Source: Bondarzewia mesenterica
Taxonomy: Eukaryota; Basidiomycota; Agaricomycetes; Russulales; Bondarzewiaceae
Reading direction: 5' to 3'
NCBI GenBank assembly: GCA_004802705.1
Contig: SGPL01000733.1
Location: 1-13,652, forward strand
Length of the DNA: 13,652 bases
Part shown: piece after piece, positions 1-8,744 of the stretch
How positions within the stretch are numbered: position 1 is the stretch's first letter
Layout of the letters: every line of letters starts with the position of its first letter
Position numbers and translations under genes: made by a program
The notes under the pieces: generated by a model
What the model was told of the DNA's origin: nothing
Databases searched by the model: none
Seen by the model: the letters and a program-made list of their open reading frames with translations, nothing else

Positions 1-813
1 GATATTATCATCTGGTCACAAATGATCGAGGAACACACCACCAACATCTCCCTCATCTTGCAAGCACTCCACGATGCCCACCTCTACTGCTCACCGAAGA
101 AAACTTCGCTCTTCTGTGATAAAGTCAACTTTCTTGGCCACGTCATCTCCACGGATGGCATTCAAGCTGATCCATCAAAAACTCAATGAATCCTTGATTG
201 GCCGATCCCTACACGCGCGACCAATGTCCGAGCCTTCCTCGGGCTCGTACGCTACATTTCCTCTTTTCTGCCACAACTTGCTAAACATACTCGCATATTA
301 ACACCGCTTACCACCCTTGATGCAGAGAAACAATGGCCAGGTTGGACGCCTGGCGACCAACAGGCATTCGATGCTATCAAGCAACTAGTCATCGGTCGCG
401 AATGCCTTACAACAATCGACCATGACAATCCTGGACCCAACAATATCTACGTAACCTGCGATGCCAGTGATTGGTGCACTGGTGCCACTCTATCTTGGGG
501 CCCCACCTGGGAAACAGCACGACCTGTTGCCTTCGACAGCACTCAATTATCTGGTCCTGCTCTCAATTATCCAGTACACGAGCAGGAGCTCCTTGCCATC
601 ATCCGTGCTCTCAAAAAATGGCGCTGTGACCTCTTCGGCATGCATTTCATCGTATGAACTGATCATTGAACACTAGAAAACTTCCAAACACAACGTGACC
701 TTTCTCACCGACAATCTCGATGGCAAGATTTCTTGTCTCAATATGACTTCACTATTCAGTACATTCCTGGCCCCAACAACACAGTCGCCGACGCACTTTC
801 CTGTTTACCTCCT
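1..813 (+). pseudogene. pol: Reverse transcriptase 3' end and RNase H, broken
   Basis: Frame 1 starts DIIIWS, continues through the RT thumb (FCDKVNFLGHVIS near 115-155; RAFLGLVRYISSF near 228-270), and enters RNase H. The RNase H acidic residues are visible: CDAS near 457-468, the Glu of HEQELLAI near 580-603, and the TDH of TDH*TLENF near 658-684. The domain ends with QYIPGPNNTVADALS before 802. TGA stops lie at 187, 655 and 667; the one at 667 replaces the Arg normal in TDHRTLENF. Around 802 the Arg expected in ADALSRLP is Cys. These look like C-to-T changes in CGN codons. It is non-functional as read. Confidence 0.9.
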
Positions 814-1080
814 GACTCTCCCACCTCCTCAATCTCTCCAACATCAACCATCTCCACTATCCCTACTCCTACCGTCCCCCCTGCATGATCTGCTGCCATC
901 TTATCTATCCACTCCGACAACTCATTCCAAAAATCCATCCTCGAAGGCTACTAATCTGACCCCTGGTGCCAGAAACTGCTACAAAACCTCGACAGCTTCC
1001 CAAATGCTCATCTCAACCAAGACGGCTTCCTCTTCCTTAGTTCCTGTCTCATTATCCCTTGCATCTCTGCTATCCGTGAA

Positions 1081-2197
1081 CTATTATTTCAAGCTGCTCA
1101 CGACGCCCTCGGACATTTCGGCGCTGAAAAATCTTACCTAGCACTCTGCGACTCTTACTATTGGCCGGGCATGCGTAAGGACATCGACCAAAATTACATA
1201 CCTACTTGCCCCGACTGCCAATGCAACAAATCCTTAACCCACCGCCCATTCGGACCATTGCATCCTTTACCAGTCCCTGACGACCATTGCTAAAGCATCG
1301 CAATTGACTTCATCGGTCCCCTCCCCCTCGACCACAGATTTGACTGCATTGTCACCTTCACTGACTGCGCCGGCTCGGACATCCGCTTGGTCCCCACTAA
1401 CACTGACATCACGGCTGAACGCTTCGCCGCACTCTTCTTCGAACATTGGTTCTGTCACAACGGCTTACCCGACGACATTGTCTCCGACAGAGAGAAACTG
1501 TTCACATCGTCATTCTGGACTACCTTCAACTGCTTGTGCGGTGTCCGCCTGAAACTTTTGTCCTCCTACCACCCGCAAACTGACGGCTCCAGTGAATGCA
1601 CCAATAAGTCTATCATTCAAGCCCTCCGGTTCCACGTTGATCGCCAACAGAAAGGATGGGTCCGCGCCCTCCTGCTCGTTCGATTTCACCTTATGAATAC
1701 CGTTAATGTACAGACTTTTCTCCTTTTCAACTATATACTGGACGCTCCCCTAGATTACTCCCCCCACTTCCTTTGTTTTCTTCTCTCCAAACTCCTGATT
1801 ACAATGCCTCGGCACACAACATCCTCGCCCATCTGCACACCAATTCCCACGATGCCCTCGATAACTTACTCACATCCAAAATCACGCAAGCTCACCACTC
1901 CAATCATTCCCGCGCTCCAGATCCTCACTACCAAATCGGTGATCGCGTCTTGCTATCCACCTTTCACCGCCGTCGCGATTACACCAACCCCAATGAGCAC
2001 CGTGTCACAAAATTTATGCCACGATACGATGGACCCTACAGAGTAACACGAGCCAACCCAGAAAAAAGCACTTACACCCTCGATCTACCCAACTCTCCCC
2101 AGTCATTCCCCACCTTCTATTCCTCTCTGCTCCGACCATTCCATCCTAACGACGACCTCTCCTACCCTTCCCGCACACTACACCATCTGCCCCCCCA
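1081..2197 (+). pseudogene. pol: Retrotransposon integrase, broken
   Basis: The zinc finger is readable in frame 1 (HDALGHFG near 1099-1122, then CPDCQ near 1207-1221). The catalytic core keeps all three acidic residues: Asp at 1306-1308 (AIDFIGPLP), Asp at 1486-1488 (IVSDRE) and Glu at 1594-1596 (GSSE). The last two are separated by exactly 35 residues, the retroviral D,D-35-E spacing. A TAA stop lies at 1291, just before the first Asp. Arg positions expected in ALRDSYYW, CQRNKS, FTDRAGSD and SSERTNK are all Cys. The frame changes near 1714, consistent with a loss of 1 or 4 bases, and the C-terminal part (DRVLLSTFHRRRDYT, MPRYDGPYRV, FYSSLLRPFHP) continues in frame 3. So the active-site residues survive in a broken frame. 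Confidence 0.9.
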
Positions 2198-2373
2198 TAC
2201 TCGGCCCAGATGGCCAGGAAGAATGGACAATCAATGAGATAATTGATGAGCATTCCCGCGGATGCAGACGACAATACCTCGTAACCTGAAAAGGTTGGGG
2301 CGACGAAGACAGCAGATGGCTGCCCGCTCATGAGCTCTCCGACTGTGCCGCACTCGATCACTGGGAATCCTGA
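2198..2373 (+). pseudogene. Chromodomain at C-terminus of integrase, broken
   Basis: After a run of seven C around 2190-2196, which explains a +1 shift, frame 1 resumes with GPDGQEEW. It continues as a chromodomain: WTINEIIDEHSRG, RRQYLVT*KGWG, and SRWLPAHELSDCAALDHWE, ending in TGA at 2371-2373. In this family the fold binds methylated histone tails and steers insertion into chromatin. The aromatic position in YLVxWKG is a TGA at 2287, presumably from TGG. The final stop matches the usual end of such polyproteins. Confidence 0.85.
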
Positions 2374-2488
2374 CTGCAATCCACATCATCCTCTCCTGAA
2401 CCAACTAGCTTGCACTCTGATCCCGCGCCACACGCCTCCTCGCGCCCAATACGTGAACACCACCTCCCCAAACGATTTCGTTCATAAC

Positions 2489-2497
2489 GGGGAGGAG
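2489..2497 (+). promoter_or_regulatory. Polypurine tract (plus-strand primer)
   Basis: A nine-base all-purine run, GGGGAGGAG, stands immediately before the TGTAAG that opens the LTR. This is where the plus-strand primer of an LTR retrotransposon lies. Confidence 0.6.
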
Positions 2498-2918
2498 TGT
2501 AAGCCCAGGCTTACCACCATCACGAATCTAGCAACACACTTACCGGATCAGGCGACAGCCTTGGAATGCTTCCGTGATGGGTTGCGCACATACAGGAAGA
2601 TAGTTTCCCATCGAGAACGCAGGGCCCAGGGTTGAGGCAACAATACGTACATAAAAAGGACAGTACGTTACTGAGTTATGGCATTCCCTCCTTCCCTCCT
2701 CTCGCTTCCCTACAATACGTAGAAACCTCGCATAAACACACGAATAGACATCAGTGATCCGTTAGTCTCGCATGATCCAGTGAGCCGCATCGTCACTACC
2801 GACGCCACGCTATAATGTTACGAGGATTCGAGGTCTGTCATAATCGCTTTGCCCCGCAACAACGGCCTTGAGGGCATTACCTCTAACTCGGACAATATAA
2901 TATATCATACTAGTTACA
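2498..2918 (+). repeat. 3' LTR of the gypsy element
   Basis: It begins TGTAA straight after the polypurine tract. The first downstream TTACA, at 2914-2918, is the inverted complement of that start, which gives a 421-bp LTR with TG...CA ends. Inside it a TATA-like ATAAAAAGG (2651-2659) is followed by a CT-rich stretch, as expected for the U3/R promoter region. The 5' LTR and the target duplication cannot be checked because the left end is outside the window, so the right boundary is inferred. Confidence 0.55.
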
Positions 2919-3326
2919 GTTGTTCGACACTTTTGCTGATGCGATCGCTTTCGGGATGAGTTCGGGATGAGTTGACAGCGTCGCAATAACGGGCAGGATC
3001 CCTGTTTTGCTTACGGTACTACTTTCTCTNAACGGTATCTGAACGGTATTCCTTTCAATCACAAGTACCATAAAAACAACTTTCTATGACAGATCCACAA
3101 TGCAACTCGAATTGATTTTTCCGTATTCAAAAAATAGAAAAAACGCAAGCAAGGTTCGCTGCCGACACGGTCGGCGCTCCCCTAGTAGTGAGATACGTGC
3201 GGGGGCAAGCATAAAGATTAGTTAATGTAGTGGTGCTAGTATAACCACAAGTCTTTATAAATCCACCACGATGGTTGCAACTGAAGCATCCATATCCAAG
3301 TCTCGAAATTAAGACAGTGGATCAAA
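2919..3326. other. Intergenic spacer with ambiguous base
   Basis: No gene is supportable here. It holds a perfect 11-bp tandem duplication (TTCGGGATGAG at 2950-2960 and 2961-2971), an undetermined base N at 3030 beside two short AACGGTAT copies, and a small hairpin (GCCGAC at 3161-3166 pairing with GTCGGC at 3170-3175). It lies between the LTR and the 3' end of the minus-strand membrane-protein gene, so part of it should be that gene's 3' untranslated region. Confidence 0.5.
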
Positions 3327-5162
3327 CTACACCAAGGAAACTGGCGTTTCACGCATGCTCCAAGGCGATGCCATGTCGAAGCTAAACGAACCAGGCCACA
3401 GCGTCCACCAGACAGCGACAATCAAAATCCCGACAGAAGTAAGACAGATAACAGCCACGGGTATGCTGGCGAGAACAGAGAGGGTGCCGAGAATTTGAAT
3501 GAAGAAGACTAGGAGAGCCCAGATAAAGAGACTCTTCGGTAGACTGTAGATGATTGCTATGGGCTGGTACTCATGCTTATTCTTTTGGTATAACAGATAA
3601 TTTGGCTATGAAGTGGATTAGTAGATGTGCAAGAGAAACTGAGGCAGCGAAAGACGTACAGCGTTGCCCCAGTTGACGAAATCGTGTTGAATTTGATACA
3701 TAGTGATAGTCATAACGATACTTGCGGTGTCAAGAAACATCGAGGCCAATGTAGTCGTCCTCGAAAAAGTATAAGGCATGATCAGAATATTAGAACTGGG
3801 GACAAGGTCAGTTATGGCTTGCCATGTTGAGAGACGAAGACATACATCAACAATGGGAACGACCACTGCATCAGTGTCTTCCATTCGCCTAACTTTTCGG
3901 TGACGAAGTCCTTCCAGACGTGATGATGGACATGTTCGTCAACGAAAAGATCCTCAAATTGTTGGCGATATAATTCGGGCATATTGAACAATAGCCTTGA
4001 ACAGAGAGTGAAGACGATATTGCGTTTAGCCTCCGGCGTCTCAAAGGTGGGCTTGATCCTTGACAGTTGGCTGTGTTCCTCGCCGTAGTGAATGCGGTGC
4101 CTGTACGATGCTACAAAACCCCACAAGCGAGCGACGAAACAAGTAATACGGCCGTCTGAGATGAGGTCTGATTTGGGCGAAATGGGGTGAGCAGCTGTGC
4201 GCACAATGAATAATGGAACGTACCACGGCTATCTCGGAGAACAGTTATCAAAGTCGCGCATTCATCTGCAGAATAAGGAAATGTTGCGGACGAGGAAGTC
4301 AAATTATCTAGAACTAGTATGTAAGCACGGCTGTCGCGACCTGAACAGATCTGATAGTACAAACCAGCTCGACCATGCAAAAAGATGACATACAAATCAT
4401 CGAATGCCTCGACGGTGATGCCACCGAAGTGCATAGGGAATTGTTCAACATGTCGCCAGTATTCCGCCTCTACTGCGTACTCTAGAGAGACGATATCAGC
4501 CTTAAGTACCATAGGCGGTCACACAAAGACGCACTGAGTTGAAGCGATGATGACGTAGGAAGGCCGAGGGTGTCAGAGTCTTGAGCATCCAACCAAAAAA
4601 TTGTGCGCTTCGAATGGTCGGCGAAGTAGTATTTGCAGCTCTCTGCTTCGCAGTCGGTCCACAATTCCACAGTATTTCCCGGGGCAATCCCGATCTTGGA
4701 TACCCAAGTTTCGAAGAGAGTAGCCCAAACAAGCGTTTTGTCGAACAATTCGGTATGGGAGAGCGGCGCTTCGGATATTAGGAGGAACTTCTCTCGTCGG
4801 GAAACAGAATATGCTTTGCCTTCAGGCTGAATAAACGATTGCCAACTTTCCGGTGAGTACGCAGGGCTGTTAGAAAACTTGGTCAGATGTGACAACATGG
4901 ATCTCGCACGACTTACACAGATGAATCTATCAAGTGGTCAATTGCTGGGACAGTCATTGACGTCGGCATTTTCATTCTGTGCAGTGCACGGCCAGACGCT
5001 CGTAAGTAAGGGGAACTTGACATATAGATATATATAAAATAAGGTGACGAACCTGTACATTCGCTCGTATCTGGGATTGCTGGAAGGAAGTGTAGGCATC
5101 AGGCCCTGGCGATCGAACGGCAGTAGAGTCGGGGACTCGTGAACCTCTTGGACTGGTATCAT
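3327..5162 (-). CDS. WW-like membrane protein, uncharacterised Agaricomycete family
   Basis: Eight exons read on the minus strand: 5162-5053, 4976-4917, 4866-4535, 4481-4365, 4307-4224, 4167-3846, 3795-3660, 3605-3327. All seven introns are GT-AG and 50-76 nt, all junction phases agree, and the sum is 1440 nt (479 residues plus TAG). Near residue 65 the protein has a WW-like start (SWQSFIQPEGKAY), then a second WW-like piece (CKYYFADHSKRTIFWLD, 134-150). Next come EYWRHVEQFPMHFGG (about 174-188) and HYGEEHSQLSR (261-271). Hydrophobic segments lie near 342-375 and 403-453. I recognise the order of these motifs from hypothetical proteins common in mushroom-forming fungi. The family has no known biochemical role; membrane anchoring is inferred. 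The first exon is the least certain part: an upstream in-frame ATG at 5291 exists but lies before the likely TATA element. Confidence 0.85.
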
Positions 5163-5220
5163 ACTGCTGGATATCGCGCGGAGGACTAGTGAGGATGCTT
5201 TGAGAAGCAGTGGGTGAGGG

Positions 5221-5228
5221 ATTAAATA
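5221..5228 (-). promoter_or_regulatory. Candidate TATA element for membrane-protein gene
   Basis: On the minus strand TATTTAAT lies about 60 nt before the chosen ATG (5162), preceded by a long A-rich tract (T-rich on the plus strand, about 5233-5253). Position and composition suit a fungal core promoter and favour the start at 5162 over the ATG at 5291. Confidence 0.4.
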
Positions 5229-5253
5229 GTGACTTTTTTTTTTTCTTCTTTTA

Positions 5254-6227
5254 TAATTCAACGGCGGCCGCTGTGGCACCTTGTGGAACATCAGAAACGT
5301 CTAGGGAAGTGGCAATTGTCCACTACAGTGCCATAAATTAGCAGTGTGTTGTTGTTGGAGGTGAGCGGCAAGCCTTTCTTGATAGGCGGCTCCGATTTCT
5401 GTCGGCAGCACAGCCTGTTCTTGGTGCACGGCCCATGATCCATTACAAACACTTACCAGTGTTACTGGCACTAGATGGTGATGAATCGCTTACACTGCCC
5501 TCGAGATGTTAGCCACAGTTGTCGTGCCCTCTCACTTACCGGACATCCGATTTTGACACCGCTGTTTACTTACGCAGGTTTACACGCAGCCCAGCGTACC
5601 TCGAGGCTGTACAGACTCCTACGTACTCCAAGTTAGAACTCCGAACTCCTTCCCGCCATTCCATTTGTGATCGTTCTGTCGCTGTACACAACATTCGGGA
5701 TTGTATTTCGTCGTTGAATTCTTGCGGTCTTGCCTATCCGAATTTCCGAGTCACCTAGTGAACTGGAATGAATCGTGGACTGTCCATACCGATGGCAACA
5801 ATGCGCGGAGCAGCTGCGCGGAGGTAGAAAGGTTCCGAATCGTGAATTATGTGAGACCGTCATTCCCAGCATTCTTTTGGATGGATTTAAAGCATCGATA
5901 TCCTGGCGCATAAGGACATTTATGTGCTTCAAGTTGACCCTTGAGTAGACCCTTCTGGGCTCGGAAACAGGAGGAATCGAAGCGCTCCTAGGCCATCAGC
6001 AAGGTGTGTTTGAAGATTCAAAAGTAATTCGACGGCGCTAAATCAGCGTTTATTACTTATCTATTCTGTCAGACGCTATGTAGTATCTGCGATGCGATGC
6101 AATTGCAGCTATGATATGTAATGGCATAGCATTAACGCCTTAATAATCTGCTCTCAAGCAGGCGATCGCCCATCTTCCCATACAAGTGATACCCATCTTC
6201 TGAACATCCCCAAGGCTCCTCAACGAG
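5254..6227. other. Divergent intergenic region, no supportable gene
   Basis: This stretch separates the minus-strand membrane-protein gene from the plus-strand small gene, so it should carry both promoters. Short overlapping open frames on both strands (5519-5932) show no recognisable domain and no consistent splice pattern. No tRNA B box was found. Confidence 0.5.
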
Positions 6228-6844
6228 ATGTCTCACAACACATCGTGCGCTCCCTTCCCCAGATGCTTTATCGTCAAAGTATCAACTGATTCGTGTTATT
6301 GCTCAGAGACTTCACAATCGGTTCACGCGTCGAAGCTGTTCCTGTAGATCGTCCAGTCGAAGTACCTGTCAACGAGACGACAACGTCCGTCCAGGCGACA
6401 CCTACCTCTCCACCGACTGACCTCCAAGGGAGCGAGAGCATCTTGGCCCAAGGTATTCACCCTTCTACAATATCTTGCACATCCTCATCAACTGAGACAC
6501 CAGAACCCGCGACATCGACGCCAGAAATCAGCCTTGGTGAAGATGACGACGATGACCCCCTACCCAGTCCTGCAGAGTCTGATGAGTGAGTTTCCTCACC
6601 CATCCTTTGGAATCTCCTTCTAACTCTCTGGCTCTGTTGACACAGAGAAATCACCCTCAAGTACGAATACAGTCAGGACTTGGCTTTCGTTTGACTGACG
6701 ATGCGTGTTTATAGTGAAGAAGGGTACGACGATCGCTTCGAATCTAGAGGTCCCCCGAAGAAACCCGTCGTGGGCGCGACATCCTCGCAAACGCCCAAGC
6801 CCAAGCCCAACCCCCAGAGGCCTGGTCAGCCTCCGAAAAATTGA
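6228..6844 (+). CDS. Small acidic-then-basic protein, unrecognised (copy 1)
   Basis: Proposed exons are 6228-6244, 6307-6585, 6646-6660 (a 15-nt microexon) and 6715-6844, giving 441 nt (146 residues plus TGA). Introns are 62, 60 and 54 nt with GT-AG ends, and all three fall in phase 2. The first donor (GTGCGC) is the weakest call. The protein is low in complexity: a Thr/Ser/Pro-rich first half, a run of acidic residues near 83-89 (GEDDDDD), more acidic residues across the microexon, then RFESRGPPKKP and a Lys/Pro/Gln-rich basic tail ending QPPKN. No domain, signal peptide or membrane segment is seen. It is probably disordered and soluble; the function is unknown. It shares exon layout and leader pieces with the gene at 8093-8744. 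Confidence 0.6.
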
Positions 6845-7278
6845 TTAGTGAAGAATATCCGTGGAGTTGTCCCGAGCGATTCATCCGTGTTGTATAGTAC
6901 GTTTACTTACTCGACAATCATGTTTCTGACATAGTCTACAACACAGCTTTCAGTTGCCACATGCTATCCTCACTATGAACTCTATGCCATTATCCATGTT
7001 GCCCTCAAATCCACCACTCTGTTGTATTCTGTAGCCGTGTTTGCTGTTCTGTCGAATTCTTGCTCTGGAACGTTATTCGGTAGTGTTCGGTTCAGGCTGT
7101 CTTGTTCAATTCGTCTATTTTGCATTTTGTGTGAGAATTTGAGTTTATATGAGTCAAGCACAAACTGAGTTGCCGATTCAGCGAGCCCATTAATATAGGT
7201 GATTTCTCTTCTCTGCTTCTGAAAGAGTTATTCTGTTACCACCCATAGGCCAACAATAACGAAAATCCAACCCGAAAA

Positions 7279-7310
7279 TGGGGGACGCACGTCTGTCCCC
7301 CCACTCCCAT
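7279..7310. repeat. G-rich inverted repeat
   Basis: GGGGGAC at 7280-7286 pairs with GTCCCCC at 7295-7301. The 8 nt between them centre on the self-complementary ACGT (7289-7292). The outer bases ATGGG and CCCAT also face each other across the structure. Confidence 0.6.
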
Positions 7311-7469
7311 GCTAAGCGCTAACCCATTAGGCCTTAGGATGTGCGTGTATTTATGTACAGCATTTTCTTGCTACTTCGAGATTGAGGCCTTACTGAAGTT
7401 GAGCGCACATTCCTGAAATTTGCTTCCGACGAGGATACAGCCGGAAGCTACCCGGTTTTGCTGACGGAT

Positions 7470-7487
7470 ATCTGCGCAGATCTGCGC
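7470..7487. repeat. 12-bp palindrome overlapping a direct repeat
   Basis: ATCTGCGCAGAT (7470-7481) is a perfect palindrome. ATCTGCGC is also repeated directly at 7470-7477 and 7480-7487, so the second copy shares two bases with the palindrome. Confidence 0.7.
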
Positions 7488-7948
7488 CCAAAAAGTGGGC
7501 TGACGAAAAGGCCCAAATTTGCTGATTTTGGATCGAATATCCATCCATCTATGAAACTTCATCAGTACTGAGTCCTGACTTCACAGACGCAACAACGTTG
7601 ATGCTGTCTGGATATGATGTATTATGAGCTGACTCGTGCAGTGCAAGTCATTCCATGAGTTGTTCTCAAAGCATACGATGCAGTACAATCACAGAAGGCG
7701 AGTGCGTATACTACTACAGGTTCGAGCGTCTAATCACTTTGCACTGCTTATGAAGTCCTCCAGCTGTCTCAGCCTATTCCAAGTAGAACATGTAGATAGT
7801 AGATCCTGGTCTGTCCGAAATTGTATAGATTGTATAGCGGTGAGTCATACTCAGATACTTAGGATCCCGCTGCAGCGCCGCCTCATTTCTACTCGGAATT
7901 GTAGTAGTCATGTTGCGATGCACCGGTTTTGTCACAAATGTATTCTGA

Positions 7949-7963
7949 TATTATAAAACAGCC
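7949..7963 (+). promoter_or_regulatory. TATA-box promoter for copy 2
   Basis: TATTATAAAACAGCC contains a canonical TATAAAA (7952-7958). It is followed by a CT-rich leader and, about 60 nt on, by a consensus donor GTGAGT at 8021. The identical 15-mer recurs at 13414-13428 before another putative gene start. Confidence 0.6.
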
Positions 7964-8020
7964 CAACCCCCTTAGACCATCTCATACCCATCTTTGTCCC
8001 GTCCTCTCAACACGACTCAT

Positions 8021-8088
8021 GTGAGTCATAATATCGGTCTGTCGTCGCTTAGCTGCTCATGCTCACCTATCGTTTCGCCATGGTATAG
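8021..8088 (+). other. Candidate leader intron of copy 2
   Basis: A strong donor GTGAGT and an acceptor TATAG bound 68 nt between the TATA box and the first usable ATG (8093). The ATG at 8019 overlaps the donor and, unspliced, would be followed at once by TGA, so an untranslated first exon fits best. Confidence 0.45.
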
Positions 8089-8092
8089 CGAC

Positions 8093-8744
8093 ATGACTCT
8101 GGCTCATACCCCAGTGGTGTTTGAAAACACTGATGAGCGGGCTCAAGGCAAATTGCGTCCCATCACCCTTGATGTTGAAGGTGCTGTCTGAGTTGCTCAG
8201 CTATCAACGTCGAGAGATTCTCACTCCAGATCATAGAACCTTCCTCCGCTCACCATAAATTTGACAGCGTTGACAGCAAAGTGGGACGCACCGTTCCGAG
8301 TATGACTGTGATGACCGGAGATCAGTGGGGTATGGAGGGTCACGACAGTGATACAGATCCATCCCCTAGTCCGACATCTCCGTACGTACCTCGCCTGGAT
8401 TGGCGCTCCATCTTGACTGAGAACTTTGCCTTCGTCCTTGCAGAGACACTGATGACGACAGGTAATGCCTAGTGGCTGTTTGACGTGTCTGAGCTCACAT
8501 GCAGGGATTATTCAGGATGCCTCGGGGTTTCATACCACGCGGCCCGCCTGCAGACCCGGATAGTGGTCCTAAAGGCAAAACACCACACTCAACGTTGCGG
8601 AAGAAAAAGGCACTCAACGACTCCACTGGGAGCACCGAGAACGATGAACACGCTACCGATAAGTCGCCCCATAAATCTCGAGACGTGACCGACAGGCCGC
8701 AAGTTGAGGGAAGCGCAAGGAAGCGCACGAAAGGTAGTAAGTAG
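8093..8744 (+). CDS. Small acidic-then-basic protein, unrecognised (copy 2)
   Basis: The well-supported part is an exon ending at 8381 (in-frame ATG at 8302), an 18-nt microexon 8444-8461, and a last exon 8516-8744 ending in TAG. Introns are 62 and 54 nt, both phase 2. This encodes HDSDTDPSPSPTSP, the acidic DTDDD of the microexon, then MPRGFIPRGPP and a Lys/Arg-rich tail ending KRTKGSK. The 5' part is uncertain: an ATG at 8093 opens a plausible exon, but joining it to the next frame needs a weak donor (GTTGAA at 8174 to CTCCAG at 8229, or GTCCCA to TTGCTCAG at 8200). No domain is recognised. Layout and leader resemble the gene at 6228-6844, so it may be a paralogue, possibly partly decayed at its 5' end. 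The tail may favour nucleic-acid or nuclear contacts, which is only an inference from charge. Confidence 0.45.

Larger units (their letters stand above)
1..2918 (+). mobile_element. Ty3/gypsy chromovirus remnant (3' half)
   Basis: This is the 3' half of an LTR retrotransposon. In order it holds the end of reverse transcriptase, RNase H, an HHCC zinc finger plus DDE integrase, a chromodomain, a polypurine tract and one LTR. The gene order RT-RNase H-integrase-chromodomain is that of Ty3/gypsy chromoviruses. The window opens at the codon for what should be the last Asp of the RT YxDD motif, so gag, protease, most of RT and the 5' LTR lie outside. The reading is essentially frame 1, with seven in-frame stops (187, 655, 667, 886, 952, 1291, 2287). 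It shifts to frame 3 between about 1714 and 2197, then returns to frame 1. It cannot make an intact polyprotein and is presumably inactive. Confidence 0.93.
6845..7948. other. Intergenic region with palindromes
   Basis: About 1.1 kb without a supportable gene. The frames at 7371-7562 (minus) and 7636-7956 (plus) have no recognisable content. The region holds a G-rich/C-rich near-palindrome around 7280-7310 and a 12-bp palindrome with direct repeat at 7470-7487, listed separately. It should contain the 3' end of copy 1 and the promoter of copy 2. Confidence 0.45.

Noticed and set aside
3236..3421. 61-codon minus-strand frame
   Set aside because: It overlaps the last exon of the membrane-protein gene in another frame and continues past its stop without family content.
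5519..5932. Overlapping short open frames on both strands
   Set aside because: No recognisable domain, no consistent splice sites, and composition not distinct from the surrounding spacer.
7255..7330. tRNA-like or tRNA-derived SINE on the minus strand (a TTAGCGCTTAGC box-A-like stretch)
   Set aside because: The A-box lacks its fixed A, the only B-box-like stretch has several mismatches, and no cloverleaf could be drawn.
7636..7956. 106-codon open frame on the plus strand
   Set aside because: No family resemblance, and it runs through the promoter of copy 2; most likely chance.
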